Shown here: positions 1-8,578 of the stretch, one piece after another
How the letters are laid out: each line of letters opens with the position of its first letter
Numbering within the stretch: the first letter of the stretch is position 1
Assembly (NCBI RefSeq): GCF_025144725.1
Contig: NZ_JALXKS010000023.1
Location: 1 to 43,586 of the forward strand
From: Brevibacterium sp. p3-SID960
GTDB taxonomy: Bacteria > Actinomycetota > Actinomycetes > Actinomycetales > Brevibacteriaceae
Direction of reading: 5' to 3'
DNA: 43,586 nt
Translations under genes and position numbers: made by a program
Notes under the pieces: model-generated
What the model was told of the DNA's origin: nothing
Seen by the model: only the letters and a program-made list of their open reading frames with translations
Database searches by the model: none

Positions 1-26
1 GGGGGGGCGGGGGGGGCGGGGGTGGG
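1..26. repeat. G-run low-complexity stretch at window edge
   Basis: The first 26 bases are almost only G, in runs of seven, seven, five and three broken by single C or T bases. Such a strand could fold as a G-quadruplex. It lies just downstream of the stop codon of the first minus-strand gene. It could equally be an assembly artefact at a contig end. Nothing else is visible before the first gene. Confidence 0.5.
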
Positions 27-66
27 TAGCTCATGACGCTCGTCCTCTTCCTCGTCGTTGTCGGTG

Positions 67-846
67 CTAGATCCAGGGCGGCGGTTCGGGGAGGTCCTGC
101 GGAGTCGCCGTTCCCGAGGCGCCCTTGTCGTTGTCCTCGAGCCCGGAGTTCGGCCAGCCGCGCCCGGTGAGATAGGACACGATCTCGGCTGCCTCGCCGG
201 TCACCTCGATCGGCTCAGCTGGACGCCTGTCTTCCGGCCCGGCGACGACCATGCGTGGGGATTCGTCGCGGTCGGTGATGTCGAGCTTGAAGTTGACCGG
301 TTCGTCGCGGGCGAACCACATGCCGGTGATCTCATCGAGCAGTGCGTTGACCATCGCAGCCGGGAAGTCGAGGGTCGTCATCCCGATGTTGAGGTCCAGG
401 GAATGCATCCAGGCCTCCCGCGCCCGCGACCACGGGATCTGCGCGGCCCGGATGTCCTCGCCCCGCCCGTTGACGACCGTTGCGTTCCAGGCCTCATCGT
501 CCATGTCGTCGAACTCGTCGCTGAGCTCGTCGACGACCTCATGGGCCATCGTCATGACATCGCCGTTGGAGATGTGGGCGACAGTCGAGCCGATCTCCTC
601 ATCGCGGGCCTGCCGCGAGGGGTACATCCGGTTCTCCTCACCGGTTCGGGCCCATTCGAGCAGCCGCATGAACGCCTCGGCGTTGTGGATGACGTGTGCC
701 GCAACGTGCTTGCGGGACCAGCCGGGCAGCAATGAGGGCTGGTCGAGATCGGCGCGGGAGAGCTGGTCGAGTGCCTGCAGGAAGAACTGCTCGCCGAGGA
801 GTCGCAGGTCGAGGTCGCGTTGAAGCTGATCTGCATCGATTGCCAT
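67..846 (-). CDS. Mycothiol-dependent maleylpyruvate isomerase family protein
   Basis: A 259-residue DinB-like helical enzyme of the MDMPI family, which uses mycothiol to isomerise maleylpyruvate to fumarylpyruvate in the gentisate pathway, or acts on related substrates. The family metal site is visible: His47/His51/His54 in the HVAAHVIHNAEA segment, and Glu144 and His148 in REAWMH. As I recall, the Corynebacterium glutamicum enzyme uses His52, Glu144 and His148, so the site looks complete. The C-terminal part (about 170-235) fits the family's substrate-side domain. The ATG is six bases after a TAAGCT -10 element (853-858), which suggests a leaderless mRNA. It lies 51 bp after a DASS anion transporter on the same strand, so uptake and breakdown of an organic acid may be linked. 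No gentisate dioxygenase is in the window, so the substrate is inferred. Confidence 0.8.
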   Translation of the reverse strand: MAIDADQLQRDLDLRLLGEQFFLQALDQLSRADLDQPSLLPGWSRKHVAAHVIHNAEAFMRLLEWARTGEENRMYPSRQARDEEIGSTVAHISNGDVMTMAHEVVDELSDEFDDMDDEAWNATVVNGRGEDIRAAQIPWSRAREAWMHSLDLNIGMTTLDFPAAMVNALLDEITGMWFARDEPVNFKLDITDRDESPRMVVAGPEDRRPAEPIEVTGEAAEIVSYLTGRGWPNSGLEDNDKGASGTATPQDLPEPPPWI

Positions 847-852
847 GTCCTC

Positions 853-858
853 AGCTTA
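853..858 (-). promoter_or_regulatory. Leaderless -10 element for the maleylpyruvate isomerase gene
   Basis: TAAGCT on the minus strand, six bases before the ATG at 846. This places the likely transcription start at or next to the A of ATG. No Shine-Dalgarno sequence is present. No clear -35 is seen. Confidence 0.5.
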
Positions 859-897
859 ACGTCCCACCTCGGAGCGCGCCTGCCTGAACCCGAGCCC

Positions 898-2535
898 TCA
901 CACGAGTCCCAGCCACTTCCAGTACGTCGCCGAGAGGAGCAGCACGAACAGGTAGCCGGCGATGGTGAGCGGGATGCCGGTCTTGAGGAACTGCTTGGCA
1001 GTGAACGCGCCGGTGCCGTAGGCGAGCATGTTCTGCGGTGCCGAGATCGGCAGCAGGAAGCCGAAGCTGATGACGAACTGCTGGATGATGACGAAGCCGA
1101 ACCCGCCCTGGGCTGCACCCGGCAGGCTCATCGCCAGGGCGATGTAGACCGGGATAAGGGCCGAGGCCAGCGAAGTCGCCGAGGCGAAGCCGAGGTGGAT
1201 GAGGATGGTGAACACCGACACGACGGCGATGATCGCCAGCATCGGCATCTCCGACAGGCCGACCGCCCCGAAGGTCTTTGACGACAGCCACGCGGCAGCA
1301 CCGGTCTTGAGCAGCAGGGAGCCGAGTGAGATGCCGACGGCGAAGACGACGAGTGTGCCCCAGTTGATGAGCTTCTCGACAGCCTTCCACGAGAACACGC
1401 CGATCTTCGGGGTGAGCATCACCGCGATCGCGACGATCGTCACCGTCGACGAGTCGAACGGGTGCAGCACCTCCTCAGTCGACCACAGGATGAGCAGCAG
1501 CACGGCGATGATGATGAGGCGGATCTCGCGGGCGGTGATCGGGCCGAGCTCGGAGAGGTTCTGGCGAATCATCTCGCGGCCGCCGTCGATCTTGTCGGCC
1601 TCGGGCTTGATCGCCCAGCGCATGACGAAGTACAGGGTGATGGACATGAGCACCGACCATGGGGCTGCCCACAGGAACCACGAACCCCAGGCGACGTCGA
1701 CGCCCATCTCCGAGGAGATGAAACCGGTGGCCACGAAGTTCTGCGCGGCAGCCGTCTTGATCCCGACATTCCAGATCGAGACCGCCTGCGCGGCCGCGAT
1801 GACGAGAAGTGCACCGAGCTTCGAGTTGTTGGCCAGGCCGAACGCGGCGACCATGCCGAGGAGGATCGGCACCACGGCTCCGGCGCGAGCGGTGGCGGAC
1901 GGGACGAAGAACGCAAGCACGATCGAGATGACGATCGCACCGATGAGGATGCTGCTGGTCTTCTCACCGGAGAACCGCAGCACCCACAGCGCCAGCCGCT
2001 TGTGCAGGCCGGTCGCCTGCATCGCCGCAGCGAGCGCGAGCGCGGCTGCCACCAGCGCGACCGCTGGGGAGGCGAAGCCGGCCAGGCCGAGTTTCAGCGC
2101 CTCAGTCGAGCCCATCGGCTCGGGGCCGGCGCCTTCCTCTAACGCAGGGGCGAAGCCGAGCAGGACCGCGGTCAGACCGATGATGATGACGGAGGAGACC
2201 GGATAGGTCACGGCCTCGGAGACCCACAGGATGACGGCGAAGGCGAGGATCGCCAGTGCCCGCTGACCGGCCACGCCGAGCTCGGGATCGCCAGGCAGCA
2301 GCAGGACGACGATGAGGGCGATCCAGGCGGCGGCGAACCAGATCGGCTTGAGCCCAAGGTGGGCGAAGAATCCGTCGTGATGCTTGGAGCTTGCAGTGCT
2401 CGAGCCGCCATCGTGCTCGGCGACGGCGCGCTGATCTGCACGCGCTTCGGCCTGCTGCTTCGAGCGCTTCTCCGCTCGGGAGCGCAGGGCTGACCGGCGC
2501 TCTGCGGTCTGGTCAGAAGTGGGGCGATCATTCAT
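898..2535 (-). CDS. DASS/SLC13-family sodium-coupled anion symporter
   Basis: A 545-residue integral membrane protein of the divalent anion:sodium symporter family, which imports di- or tricarboxylates or related organic anions. About the first 65 residues are charged and probably cytosolic. After that come roughly a dozen hydrophobic segments, beginning with PIWFAAAWIALIVVLLL. Two family signatures are recognisable: VPSATARAG in the first half (an SNT-like substrate/sodium loop) and ISAPQNMLAYGTG near the C-terminus. The gene is upstream of the maleylpyruvate isomerase on the same strand with 51 bp between them. A tandem 28-bp direct repeat lies 30-90 bp upstream of the ATG and may be regulatory. 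The exact substrate cannot be read from the sequence. Confidence 0.85.
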   Translation of the reverse strand: MNDRPTSDQTAERRSALRSRAEKRSKQQAEARADQRAVAEHDGGSSTASSKHHDGFFAHLGLKPIWFAAAWIALIVVLLLPGDPELGVAGQRALAILAFAVILWVSEAVTYPVSSVIIIGLTAVLLGFAPALEEGAGPEPMGSTEALKLGLAGFASPAVALVAAALALAAAMQATGLHKRLALWVLRFSGEKTSSILIGAIVISIVLAFFVPSATARAGAVVPILLGMVAAFGLANNSKLGALLVIAAAQAVSIWNVGIKTAAAQNFVATGFISSEMGVDVAWGSWFLWAAPWSVLMSITLYFVMRWAIKPEADKIDGGREMIRQNLSELGPITAREIRLIIIAVLLLILWSTEEVLHPFDSSTVTIVAIAVMLTPKIGVFSWKAVEKLINWGTLVVFAVGISLGSLLLKTGAAAWLSSKTFGAVGLSEMPMLAIIAVVSVFTILIHLGFASATSLASALIPVYIALAMSLPGAAQGGFGFVIIQQFVISFGFLLPISAPQNMLAYGTGAFTAKQFLKTGIPLTIAGYLFVLLLSATYWKWLGLV

Positions 2536-2566
2536 GGGAAATGCTGCTCCTCAGCTGCACGTCGGG

Positions 2567-2623
2567 GATGGGCGTCACCGCAGGCTCTGCCTCCCGATGG
2601 GTGTCACCGCAGATTCTGCCTCC
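2567..2623. repeat. Tandem 28-bp direct repeat upstream of the DASS transporter gene
   Basis: Two copies of a 28-bp unit (2567-2594 and 2596-2623) with only three mismatches (C/T, G/A, C/T), one base apart. On the minus strand each unit holds a GCAG-N3-CTGC inverted repeat, and the upstream copy has a GGTGACACC palindrome (GGTGACGCC in the other). A GATACT -10-like hexamer lies just upstream on the minus strand. The repeats could therefore be tandem operators or part of the 5' leader of the transporter mRNA. Confidence 0.6.
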
Positions 2624-2683
2624 AGAGTATCGGCATGTGATCCTCAGGCGCGAGGGTCGCGCCCGGTCACCTGGGGTGGAACA

Positions 2684-2719
2684 CATCACCCCCGGTGGCC
2701 TGCGCCGCCGGGGGTGATG
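2684..2719 (-). terminator. Hairpin terminator after the first LPRTG protein gene
   Basis: A perfect 12-bp stem (CATCACCCCCGG at 2684-2695 with CCGGGGGTGATG at 2708-2719) encloses a 12-base loop. It starts 17 bases past the stop codon of the minus-strand LPRTG gene. There is no T-run, which is common for high-GC actinobacterial terminators. Confidence 0.7.
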
Positions 2720-2735
2720 CGTTGTGATGACGGGC

Positions 2736-4136
2736 TCAGCTGCGGCGGCGGGTCAGCATGATGCCGACCGTGCCGATCGCCAGCAGCGCCAGACCGGCGC
2801 CGGCGGCGGTGAACTCGGAGCCCGTGCGCGGCAGGCGGCTGCGATCATCGCGCTTGTCGTCGCCGTTCTTGCCGTTGTCATCCTTGCTCTGGTCGTCGCC
2901 GCCTGAGCCGTCATCATCCGAGCCGTCGCCAGCGGTGACGATGAAGGCGCCGCGGAGGTCATCTCCGCCGGGGCAGGAGACGGTGACGTCGTAGGCGCCG
3001 ATGTAGGATTCGGCGGCCTCGGGGTTGTCGCCGAAGACGGTGAAGGCGACCGTGCCATCGGCATCGGCTGTCGCGGTGTCGACGTGGGTGCCGATGTTCT
3101 CGTTCTCCGGTGTCACGGTCAGCTCAGCATCCGTACCGGGTTCGCATCCGGTGGCGACGATGGTGACTGCGCCCTCCTCGACGAAGTCAGCAGCCGCGAT
3201 CCGCTCGGGATCGACGCTCAGCTCTCGTTCGGCCGGAGTGGACGGGTCATCGGTCGGCTCCGCCGTCGGGTCGTCCGTCGGCTCCGTGGTTGGTTCGTCC
3301 GTCGGGTCAATTGTGGGATCTGCGGTCGGGTCCGTGGTTGGTGCGTCCGTCGTGGGATCATCGGTGGGGTCCTCGGTCGGCTCCTCGACGATGCGCACGG
3401 TGTGCCGGGCGACCGGCAGCGTGTCCGGCAGCCGGTTGGAGCCCTTGACCGTCTCTGCACTGACGGTGATCTCATCGCCGACAGCCACCGATTCCGGCGC
3501 GGTGACGGTGAACTCCTCTGCCGGGCCTACGCTCTCCGGTGCGACGTCTGCGATCGGCTCATCACCGAGTGCCGCGGCAGGGGAGTAGCTGTAGCCCTCT
3601 GCCGGGCCCTCCTGGACAGAGAATGCCAGGCCAGCCTGCGCCTCGGCGACGGTTGCCGTCTCCGGCCCAGCGATGTGTCCGGCATCGTAGGTCACGACTG
3701 TCGTCTTCGAGGTGCTCTTGCTGGCGCTGCTCACCTGCACGACGACGGCCTCATCGGGCTGCAGTTCGCTGACCGTGGCATTGCGCTCCGGTTTGAACGA
3801 GGAGACGAACGCGTCATCAGCGGCGAGGGTGAACGAGTACTCCCCCGACTCATCGGCTGCCCCGTCGAACCGGTCGACGTCTTCGATCGGCAGGGTGTAA
3901 CCGCCGTTGAACATGGCGTTGACTGAGCGCACGTCGACCTCGGCGCCGGGCTCAGTGGTGACGGTGACGGGGATGCCGTCGGCGAGCTCGGAGACCGGGA
4001 TCGGATAGGGTATGTCGACCGAAACGCTGGCCGCTTGGGCGGGTGTGGCCACGGCGACGCCGGCACTGGCGGCGAGTAGGGCAGCTGCACCGGCGGCAAG
4101 GCCACGCAGCGACAGGGCAGAGAGCAGAGTCTTCAC
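2736..4136 (-). CDS. LPXTG-anchored surface protein with DPT-rich stalk
   Basis: A 466-residue secreted wall protein of unknown function. I chose the GTG at 4136 because GAGGTG lies just upstream and it gives a normal signal peptide (VKTLLSALSLRGL, hydrophobic Ala-rich core, cleavage after PAQA). An ATG at 4169 in the same frame would add 11 residues. The order is signal peptide, an Ig/adhesin-like N-terminal region (about 35-260), a Pro/Thr/Asp stalk of DPT repeats, and a roughly 100-residue module with conserved GC.PG and VTVSC cysteines. It ends in an LPRTG sorting signal, a hydrophobic segment and RRRS. The module is shared with the next gene and with the protease at 9592-11592. No sortase gene is in the window. 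Confidence 0.85.
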   Translation of the reverse strand: MKTLLSALSLRGLAAGAAALLAASAGVAVATPAQAASVSVDIPYPIPVSELADGIPVTVTTEPGAEVDVRSVNAMFNGGYTLPIEDVDRFDGAADESGEYSFTLAADDAFVSSFKPERNATVSELQPDEAVVVQVSSASKSTSKTTVVTYDAGHIAGPETATVAEAQAGLAFSVQEGPAEGYSYSPAAALGDEPIADVAPESVGPAEEFTVTAPESVAVGDEITVSAETVKGSNRLPDTLPVARHTVRIVEEPTEDPTDDPTTDAPTTDPTADPTIDPTDEPTTEPTDDPTAEPTDDPSTPAERELSVDPERIAAADFVEEGAVTIVATGCEPGTDAELTVTPENENIGTHVDTATADADGTVAFTVFGDNPEAAESYIGAYDVTVSCPGGDDLRGAFIVTAGDGSDDDGSGGDDQSKDDNGKNGDDKRDDRSRLPRTGSEFTAAGAGLALLAIGTVGIMLTRRRS

Positions 4137-4242
4137 AGGACACCTCGCAGAAGAAGGATCGATACACACTCAGCCAAGCGGATCGAAGCATCCCGGCGCT
4201 GGCGATCAGGTGAATCCGGCGAGAACTCTTCGGCCCGCGGCC

Positions 4243-5070
4243 TCAGCCGCGGCGGCGGGTGACAATGATCGAGGCGGTGCCGACCGTCAGCAGGATCGCG
4301 CCGGCGGCTGCGGCCAGCAGGTCGCTGCCGGTGCGCGGCAGGCGGGCGCCGCGGTTGTCGTGACCGCCGGGCGTGCCTGTCGGGCCGGCGCTCGGGGTCG
4401 GTGCGGCATCGGCGGTGACGGTGAAGCTGCCGGTGCGCTGGTCATTCCCGGCGCAGGCAACCGTGACCGCGTAGTCGCCCGCGTAGGTCTGGGCCATGAT
4501 GTCGTGCTGGCCGTGGACGCTGAACGCGACGGCCCCATCGGCGTCGGCGGTGGCGGTTTCGGAGTAGTTGCCGACGTTCATGCTCTGTGGGATGACGGTC
4601 ATCGTCGCATCGGCGCCGGGCTGGCAGCCGGTGGCGGTGATGATGACGGCGTCCTCGCGCACGAAATCCGAGGCGCTCAGCTTGCCCGGTTCGATCGTCA
4701 GCCTCTTCTCTGCAGTCGCCTCTTCCGTTCCCGAGGTGCCGGTTGCAGTCTCCGTGGTGGGTGCCGGTTCCGTTGCGGTCGCGTCCCCGGTAGCTGCAGG
4801 CTGCGGTGTCTCCGGCTCGGGCGTCGCCGGCGACTGGGTGGAACCGCCTGATTCGTCGGCGGAGCGCTCCTGCGTGCTGTCCGGCGTGGTCGCCGAGGAG
4901 TCGGGTGCCGTCTGCTCCGGAGCTGTGCCCCGGTCCTCATCAGTCCTGCTGCCGAGGCGCTCGCCGGTGGCCTGCACGGAGCCATCGGCGGGCCGGGCGA
5001 GCGCTGGGGCGGCGCCAGCGGACATGGTCACGGCGATGAGGACTGCTGCGCAGGTGCGTGAGAGTCTCAT
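4243..5070 (-). CDS. LPXTG-anchored surface protein, short paralogue
   Basis: A 275-residue secreted protein with a clear signal peptide (MRLSRTCAAVLIAVTMSAGA, cleavage after ALA). A Ser/Thr/Glu/Pro-rich low-complexity spacer (about 28-115) follows, then the shared two-cysteine module (LTIEPGKLSASDFV to VTVACAGN), and a C-terminal LPRTG sorting signal with hydrophobic tail and RRRG. It resembles the neighbouring LPXTG protein without that protein's N-terminal Ig-like region, so it is probably little more than signal, spacer, module and anchor. The two genes are 106 bp apart on the same strand. Function unknown; the module is probably extracellular and wall-proximal. Confidence 0.85.
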   Translation of the reverse strand: MRLSRTCAAVLIAVTMSAGAAPALARPADGSVQATGERLGSRTDEDRGTAPEQTAPDSSATTPDSTQERSADESGGSTQSPATPEPETPQPAATGDATATEPAPTTETATGTSGTEEATAEKRLTIEPGKLSASDFVREDAVIITATGCQPGADATMTVIPQSMNVGNYSETATADADGAVAFSVHGQHDIMAQTYAGDYAVTVACAGNDQRTGSFTVTADAAPTPSAGPTGTPGGHDNRGARLPRTGSDLLAAAAGAILLTVGTASIIVTRRRG

Positions 5071-5136
5071 GGCGTGCCTTTCAAGCCGGCGACCAGATAC
5101 TCAGCATATACCCAGGTTCAGCTTTGTGGAAGAGGC

Positions 5137-6300
5137 TCAGGCGACGGGAAGCGGCCAGCCCTCCTGCCGGATGAGGCGGGTCTGCTCCCGGGTCGGGGTG
5201 CGTACGATGAGACCGTGGTGCTCGACCTGCATGGCCAGGTAGTTCGTCTCGCCGAGCGGGTCGCCGTCGAGCTGCATATCGATCTCCTCTTCGCATTCGA
5301 TGACGACGGACTCGCCGCGCAGAATCTGGGTGTGCAGGCCCTTGCGTTTCTGGCGGGAGAACACCGAGGCGGCCACACCGATCCATTGGAAGGCGTTCTT
5401 CGGGGCCACGACGAGGAGATCGAGGATGCCGTCGGTGATGTCGGCCTCGGGCATGAGGACGATGCCGCCCTGGAGCTTGCCGCAGTTGCCGCCCACCACC
5501 GCGCGGACCTTCGCCCGCAGCGCCTGCACACCGTCGACGGTGATCGTCACACGGGTCGGGGAGCCGACGAGCTTGCGGGCGCCGGCCTCGAAATAGGCCA
5601 GCCAGCCGACCTTCGACTTGAGCTCGGAGTCGGTGTCAGCCATGACGGCGGCGTCGAAGCCCAGCCCGGCCATGACAAGGAAGGCGTAGTCCTCACCATC
5701 GGGGGCGGTCTGCGCGTGACCGATGTCGATCGGCTTGTCCTGGCCCCACAGGGCGATGCGCATCGCCCACTCCTGCCGGTCGAGCGGCAGGCCGATGTTG
5801 CGGGCCAGCAGATTGCCGGTGCCCATCGGGATGATGCCCATCGGAGTGTCGGTGCCGGCCAGCACCTCGGCGGTGGCGCGCACGGTGCCGTCACCGCCGG
5901 CGGCGACGACGAGGTCGACTCCGGCGTCAAGCGCCTCGAGGGCCATCGCCTCGCCCGGGTCGTCCTCGGTGGTCTCGATGACGAGCGGCGGCTGCCAGCC
6001 CTCCTGGCGGCACACCGCCGAGGCGACCGCGGCGAAGTCACCGGTCACATCCTTGATCGGGTTCATGATGATGGCCGCCCGCGGCTTCGGCGGAATATCG
6101 GCGCTCTGGCCTGATTGACTGTCCGCGCTCGTGAGGTCCTCAACATTGAGCTGCTGATCCCTGCCCGACCCAGACTGCTGCGCTGCTCGGCGATTCGCGG
6201 TACGTGAGCGGGAACCGAGCCAGTAGCCGATGAACAGGCCGAGACACAGGATGACGACGGCAAGGGCGAGGAGGAAGAGCGTTCCGGTTGAAGATCCCAT
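5137..6300 (-). CDS. Diacylglycerol/lipid kinase family protein (DAGK catalytic domain)
   Basis: A 387-residue member of the DgkB/YegS/sphingosine-kinase-like family, which phosphorylates diacylglycerol or similar lipids with ATP. Residues about 5-28 form an N-terminal membrane anchor (LFLLALAVVILCLGLFIGYWLG) followed by a basic stretch. The catalytic domain starts near IIMNPIKD, with the nucleotide-binding GGDGTVRATAEVL motif and MGTGNLLARN. The C-terminal half has family elements such as GGIVLMPEADITDGILDL and the ECEEEIDMQLDGDPLG tail. The ATG is exactly six bases after a TAGATT -10 element (6307-6312), with no Shine-Dalgarno, which suggests a leaderless transcript. It is divergent from serS. 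The actual lipid substrate is not determined by sequence. Confidence 0.87.
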   Translation of the reverse strand: MGSSTGTLFLLALAVVILCLGLFIGYWLGSRSRTANRRAAQQSGSGRDQQLNVEDLTSADSQSGQSADIPPKPRAAIIMNPIKDVTGDFAAVASAVCRQEGWQPPLVIETTEDDPGEAMALEALDAGVDLVVAAGGDGTVRATAEVLAGTDTPMGIIPMGTGNLLARNIGLPLDRQEWAMRIALWGQDKPIDIGHAQTAPDGEDYAFLVMAGLGFDAAVMADTDSELKSKVGWLAYFEAGARKLVGSPTRVTITVDGVQALRAKVRAVVGGNCGKLQGGIVLMPEADITDGILDLLVVAPKNAFQWIGVAASVFSRQKRKGLHTQILRGESVVIECEEEIDMQLDGDPLGETNYLAMQVEHHGLIVRTPTREQTRLIRQEGWPLPVA

Positions 6301-6306
6301 AACACC

Positions 6307-6312
6307 AATCTA
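6307..6312 (-). promoter_or_regulatory. Leaderless -10 element for the lipid kinase gene
   Basis: TAGATT on the minus strand is followed by six bases and then the ATG at 6300. Spacing matches a transcript starting at the initiation codon. It faces the serS promoter about 85 bp away. Confidence 0.5.
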
Positions 6313-6397
6313 CTTCGCGAACCGGTCCAGCTCACTCAGCCTGCGCGGGCGAAATTCCGGTGAACGGGCGCTGGGAGACGTCCGCTCCTCTCAGCGA

Positions 6398-6403
6398 TAG
6401 GCT
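6398..6403 (+). promoter_or_regulatory. Leaderless -10 element for serS
   Basis: TAGGCT lies exactly six bases before the GTG start of serS at 6410, and no ribosome binding site precedes the start. The arrangement predicts translation from an mRNA beginning at the G of GTG. Confidence 0.55.
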
Positions 6404-6409
6404 GGGTGT

Positions 6410-7699
6410 GTGATCGATCTACAGCAGCTCAGAGAAGACCCCGAGGCGTTCAAGGCCTCCCAGCGGGCCCGTGAGGCGGATCCGGGACTCGTCGATGAGA
6501 TCCTCGCCGCCGACGAGGCCCGGCGCGCAGCGCTGACATCCTTCGAGGAGGCCCGCGCTGAGCAGAAGTCCTTCAGCAAGCAGGTCGCCAAGGAGAAGGA
6601 CAAAGACGCCAAAGCCACGCTCGTCGCCGAGGCCAAAGGCAAAGCGGAGAAGGTCAAGGCACTGCAGGCCGATGCCGACGAAGCCGGCTTCGCCTTCGAG
6701 ACGCTCGTGCGCAAGCTGCCCAACCTCGTCATCGACGGCGTGCCCGCCGGCGGGGAGGACGACTCCGTTGAGCTGCGCCGTGAGGGCACCCCGCGCGATT
6801 TCGCAGCCGAGGGCTTCGAACCCCAGGATCACCTCGCGATCGGTGAAGGCCTCGGCGCGATCGACACCGCCCGCGGGGCGAAGGTCTCCGGTGCCCGCTT
6901 CTACTACCTCACCGGCTTCGGCGCACGGCTCGAGCTGGCGCTGCTGACGATGGGCCTCGACACTGCCGAGAAGCACGGTTTCAGTCCTGTCATCACCCCC
7001 ACTCTGGTCAAGCCTGAGGTGATGGGAGGCACCGGTTTCCTCGGTGAGCACGCCGATGAGGTCTACCGCCTCGAAGCCGACGACCTGTTCCTCGTCGGCA
7101 CCTCTGAGGTGCCGCTGGCCGGCTACCACATGGACGAGATCCTCGACCTCGACGCCGGGCCCAAGCGCTACGGCGGCTGGTCGCCGTGCTACCGCCGTGA
7201 GGCCGGTTCCTACGGCAAGGACACCCGCGGCATCCTGCGCGTCCACCAATTCCAGAAGGTCGAGATGTTCTCCTACGTCAAGCAGGAGGATGCGCTGGCA
7301 GAGCACGAGCGGATGCTGTCGATCCAGGAGGAGATGCTGGCCAAGTGCGAGCTCCCCTACCGGGTCGTCGACATCGCCGCAGGTGACCTCGGCGACTCGG
7401 CTGCCAAGAAGTACGACTGCGAGGCCTGGGTGCCGACGCAGGAGACGTACCGCGAGCTGACCTCGACATCGAACTGCACCACCTTCCAGGCTCGCCGACT
7501 GAAGATCCGCGAACGCACCGACAAGGGCACCCGGCCGGTCGCCACCCTCAACGGCACCGTGGCCAACACCCGCTGGCTTGTCGCCCTGCTGGAGAACCAC
7601 CAGCAGGCCGACGGCGCGGTGCGCATCCCCGCCGCATTGCGCTCCTACCTCGGCGGCATGTCGGGCTACGGGCCGGATGGTGCACGCTACGAAGACTGA
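6410..7699 (+). CDS. serS: Seryl-tRNA synthetase
   Basis: A 429-residue class II aminoacyl-tRNA synthetase that charges tRNA-Ser in the cytosol. The N-terminal [21 protein letters not shown] start and the charged coiled-coil arm (about 26-110) are typical. Motif 2 is seen in [20 protein letters not shown] and motif 3 in the LNGT...[16 protein letters not shown] region. Length is normal for a bacterial SerRS. It starts with GTG behind a leaderless-type -10 element. A HAD phosphatase gene follows after 8 bp and is probably cotranscribed. Two of its substrate tRNAs (UGA and GCU) are in this same window. Confidence 0.97.
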   Translation: MIDLQQLREDPEAFKASQRAREADPGLVDEILAADEARRAALTSFEEARAEQKSFSKQVAKEKDKDAKATLVAEAKGKAEKVKALQADADEAGFAFETLVRKLPNLVIDGVPAGGEDDSVELRREGTPRDFAAEGFEPQDHLAIGEGLGAIDTARGAKVSGARFYYLTGFGARLELALLTMGLDTAEKHGFSPVITPTLVKPEVMGGTGFLGEHADEVYRLEADDLFLVGTSEVPLAGYHMDEILDLDAGPKRYGGWSPCYRREAGSYGKDTRGILRVHQFQKVEMFSYVKQEDALAEHERMLSIQEEMLAKCELPYRVVDIAAGDLGDSAAKKYDCEAWVPTQETYRELTSTSNCTTFQARRLKIRERTDKGTRPVATLNGTVANTRWLVALLENHQQADGAVRIPAALRSYLGGMSGYGPDGARYED

Positions 7700-7707
7700 G
7701 GAGAAGA

Positions 7708-8517
7708 TTGAAGCCCCACATCATTGCCCTCGACGTCGACGGCACGATCGTCGACTACGACGATATGATGACCGATCGGGTGCGCTCCGCCATCCAGGCA
7801 GCTGAGGCTGCCGGCCACCATGTCGTCATTGCAACCGGCCGTTCAGTCGGCGGCGCGCTCGAGGTGGCCAACCGTCTCGGACAGCGTGACGGGTACCTCA
7901 TCGCCTCCAACGGTTCGGTGATCGTGCGGATCAGCCCGGAGGCTGAGAAGGGCTGGGAGGTCCACCACGTGGAGACCTTCGACCCGGGCCCGATGCTCAC
8001 GCGGATGCGCGAGCACCTGCCGATGGCACTGTTCATGGTCGAGGACGCTGAGCTCATGCGCTGGGCGTCAGGGGAGTTCCCGGTCGGTGAGCTGGCGTCG
8101 AATGAGCAGCTGGAGCTCGTGAGCTTCGATGAGCTCATGGACAAGGAAGCCACCCGTATCGTCATGCGCGAGCTCAACGGCAGCAATGAGGAGTTCCTAG
8201 AGGCGGTCGAGCGGATGGGCCTGCACGGCGTGACCTACTCCGTGGGCTGGTCGAACTGGCTCGACATCGCCCCCGACGGCGTTTCGAAGGCCAGCGGCGT
8301 CGAGTACGTGTGTCAGCAGCTGGGAGTCGCACGGTCGGAGACCGTGTGCGCCGGCGACGGCATGAACGACATGGAGATGATGCAGTGGGTCGCCCACGGC
8401 ATCGCGATGGGCCAGGCGAAGGACGAACTCAAGGCACAGGCCGACGTCGTCACCGGACCTGTCGAGGAGGACGGTCTGGCGACCGCGCTCGAAGACTACT
8501 TCGGCCTGGACAGCTGA
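7708..8517 (+). CDS. HAD-superfamily Cof-type phosphatase
   Basis: A 269-residue cytosolic HAD hydrolase of the Cof/type IIB group, which removes phosphate from sugar phosphates, flavin nucleotides or similar small molecules. Motif I is LDVDGTIVDYDD near residue 10, motif II lies around VVIATGRS, and motif IV is GDGMNDMEMM near the C-terminus. Between them sits the C2 cap. The start is TTG, supported by a GAGGAGA ribosome site overlapping the serS stop and ending four bases before it. It is therefore likely translated from the serS transcript. A second Cof-type HAD gene lies at 11796-12680. Substrate unknown. Confidence 0.9.
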   Translation: MKPHIIALDVDGTIVDYDDMMTDRVRSAIQAAEAAGHHVVIATGRSVGGALEVANRLGQRDGYLIASNGSVIVRISPEAEKGWEVHHVETFDPGPMLTRMREHLPMALFMVEDAELMRWASGEFPVGELASNEQLELVSFDELMDKEATRIVMRELNGSNEEFLEAVERMGLHGVTYSVGWSNWLDIAPDGVSKASGVEYVCQQLGVARSETVCAGDGMNDMEMMQWVAHGIAMGQAKDELKAQADVVTGPVEEDGLATALEDYFGLDS

Positions 8518-8578
8518 GGTAACTCAGCCGCCCAGGCTGCGGGGCGGTGGAAGAGCGGAGAGTCGCTCCGGGGAAGTC

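Noticed and set aside
2567..2623. Tandem leader repeat considered as a glycine-type tandem riboswitch
   Set aside because: Units are only 28 bp, far too short for an aptamer, and lack known conserved cores.
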